DNA of 19,392 nt from Circinella umbellata (taxonomy: Eukaryota; Mucoromycota; Mucoromycetes; Mucorales; Lichtheimiaceae), in the NCBI GenBank assembly GCA_025093555.1, contig JAIWNF010000166.1, positions 1 through 19,392 of the forward strand. The letters run 5' to 3'. Each line of letters starts with the position of its first letter. Position 1 is the stretch's first letter. A program made the position numbers and the translations under genes. Under the pieces are notes generated by a model, which had not been told where the DNA came from, made no database searches, and saw only the letters and a list, made by a program, of their open reading frames with translations. Below, one piece after another: positions 19,012-19,392 of this stretch.

Positions 19012-19392
19012 ATGACAGACAATCATGAATCTTCTTCCTACTCACCTGTGTTGGCACATAGCACTGACCATTCCTTATCCTATAAGCCAAAACTCATCGA
19101 TTTTTGTGGATATGAAGGCGAAGATTTTAGACACTTTTGAGATACTTTAGAATCTTATTTCGCAATCGCAAATATTAAAGATGGCGAACGGCAAGCAAGC
19201 ATATTAAATGCACAGGTTAAGAAATACGCAAGAATTTTCCTTCAAGCGAAAGTACGCAAACATCATGCAATCGGAGGAAAATACACTGAACTTATAAAAC
19301 TACTGGAAGAAGAATACGTTACTCCTGATGTTATCGAATATTACAAAGATGCTTTTGAACAAATAATTCAAGGTGAAGATGAACCTCCACGA
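19012..19392 (+). pseudogene. Start of retrotransposon gag, one in-frame TGA
   Basis: The frame from ATG 19012 runs to the window edge (127 codons) with one TGA at 19138-19140, codon 43. The text around it (FCGYEGEDFRHF, then DTLESYFAIANI) fits the N-terminal part of a Ty3/Gypsy-type capsid domain, where a Trp often stands near the stop position; Arg by CGA is also possible. Downstream text is helical and charged, as expected. It would form the virus-like particle shell. This copy looks inactivated unless the stop is read through. Confidence 0.7.

Larger units (their letters stand above)
18306..19392 (+). mobile_element. 5' part of an LTR retrotransposon, probably Ty3/Gypsy-like
   Basis: LTR, primer-binding site, leader and start of gag are in the expected order; the element continues beyond the right edge. 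No pol is visible, so the superfamily is judged only from the gag style. Confidence 0.75.

Overview
The window looks like a repeat-rich segment of a fungal nuclear genome. It is strongly AT-rich. Its genes carry short spliceosomal introns (59-96 nt where undisturbed) with GTAAGT/GTATGT-type donors and CTAAC/TTAAC-like branch sites. It also holds a Crypton-type tyrosine recombinase, a Ty3/Gypsy-like LTR end and a PIF/Harbinger-like DDE transposase. An early-diverging fungus (Mucoromycota, including Glomeromycotina) fits best; this is inference from element types and base composition, not from a marker gene.

Layout, left to right. 1-370 is a dense cluster of TTTGAG/CTCAAA hexamers. 371-2459 is AT-rich and mostly empty, with a 48-bp degenerate tandem repeat and a row of minus-strand splice-donor-like motifs. 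2460-3765 is a four-exon plus-strand gene (gene A) with one in-frame stop. 4433-9159 is a second plus-strand gene (gene B), with two in-frame stops and its second intron swollen to 4.1 kb by a Crypton (about 4699-8671) on the opposite strand; the Crypton recombinase has three in-frame stops. 9170-9790 is a C-poor, purine-rich tract. 9792-10645 (minus) is a 5'-truncated remnant of a fungal protein type that I associate with transposons. 10852-16625 is a third plus-strand gene (gene C), eight exons and fully open. Its seventh intron is 4.1 kb long because a two-gene transposon (about 12310-16344) sits in it. 17475-18160 is a 205-bp tandem repeat. 18306 to the end is the 5' LTR, primer-binding site and start of gag of an LTR retrotransposon.

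The most striking object is the intronic transposon. It pairs a CRESS-DNA-virus/plasmid-type Rep (HUH endonuclease plus superfamily 3 helicase, broken by one -1 frameshift) with a convergent DDE transposase that ends in a chromodomain. The two stop codons lie only 9 nt apart. The two genes have mirror-image promoters: an 18-bp inverted repeat, then a TATA-like box about 85 bp before each start codon. Removing the proposed element with one copy of an ATT target duplication restores a 68-nt intron, and the exon phases match across it. PIF/Harbinger elements normally pair their transposase with a Myb/SANT protein; here a Rep takes the partner position.

Two broader patterns stand out. Both autonomous-type elements lie in introns of plus-strand genes and so leave the exons intact. 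Eight in-frame stops in five broken genes can each be explained by a single C:G-to-T:A change, while gene C and the two genes of the Rep/DDE element have none.
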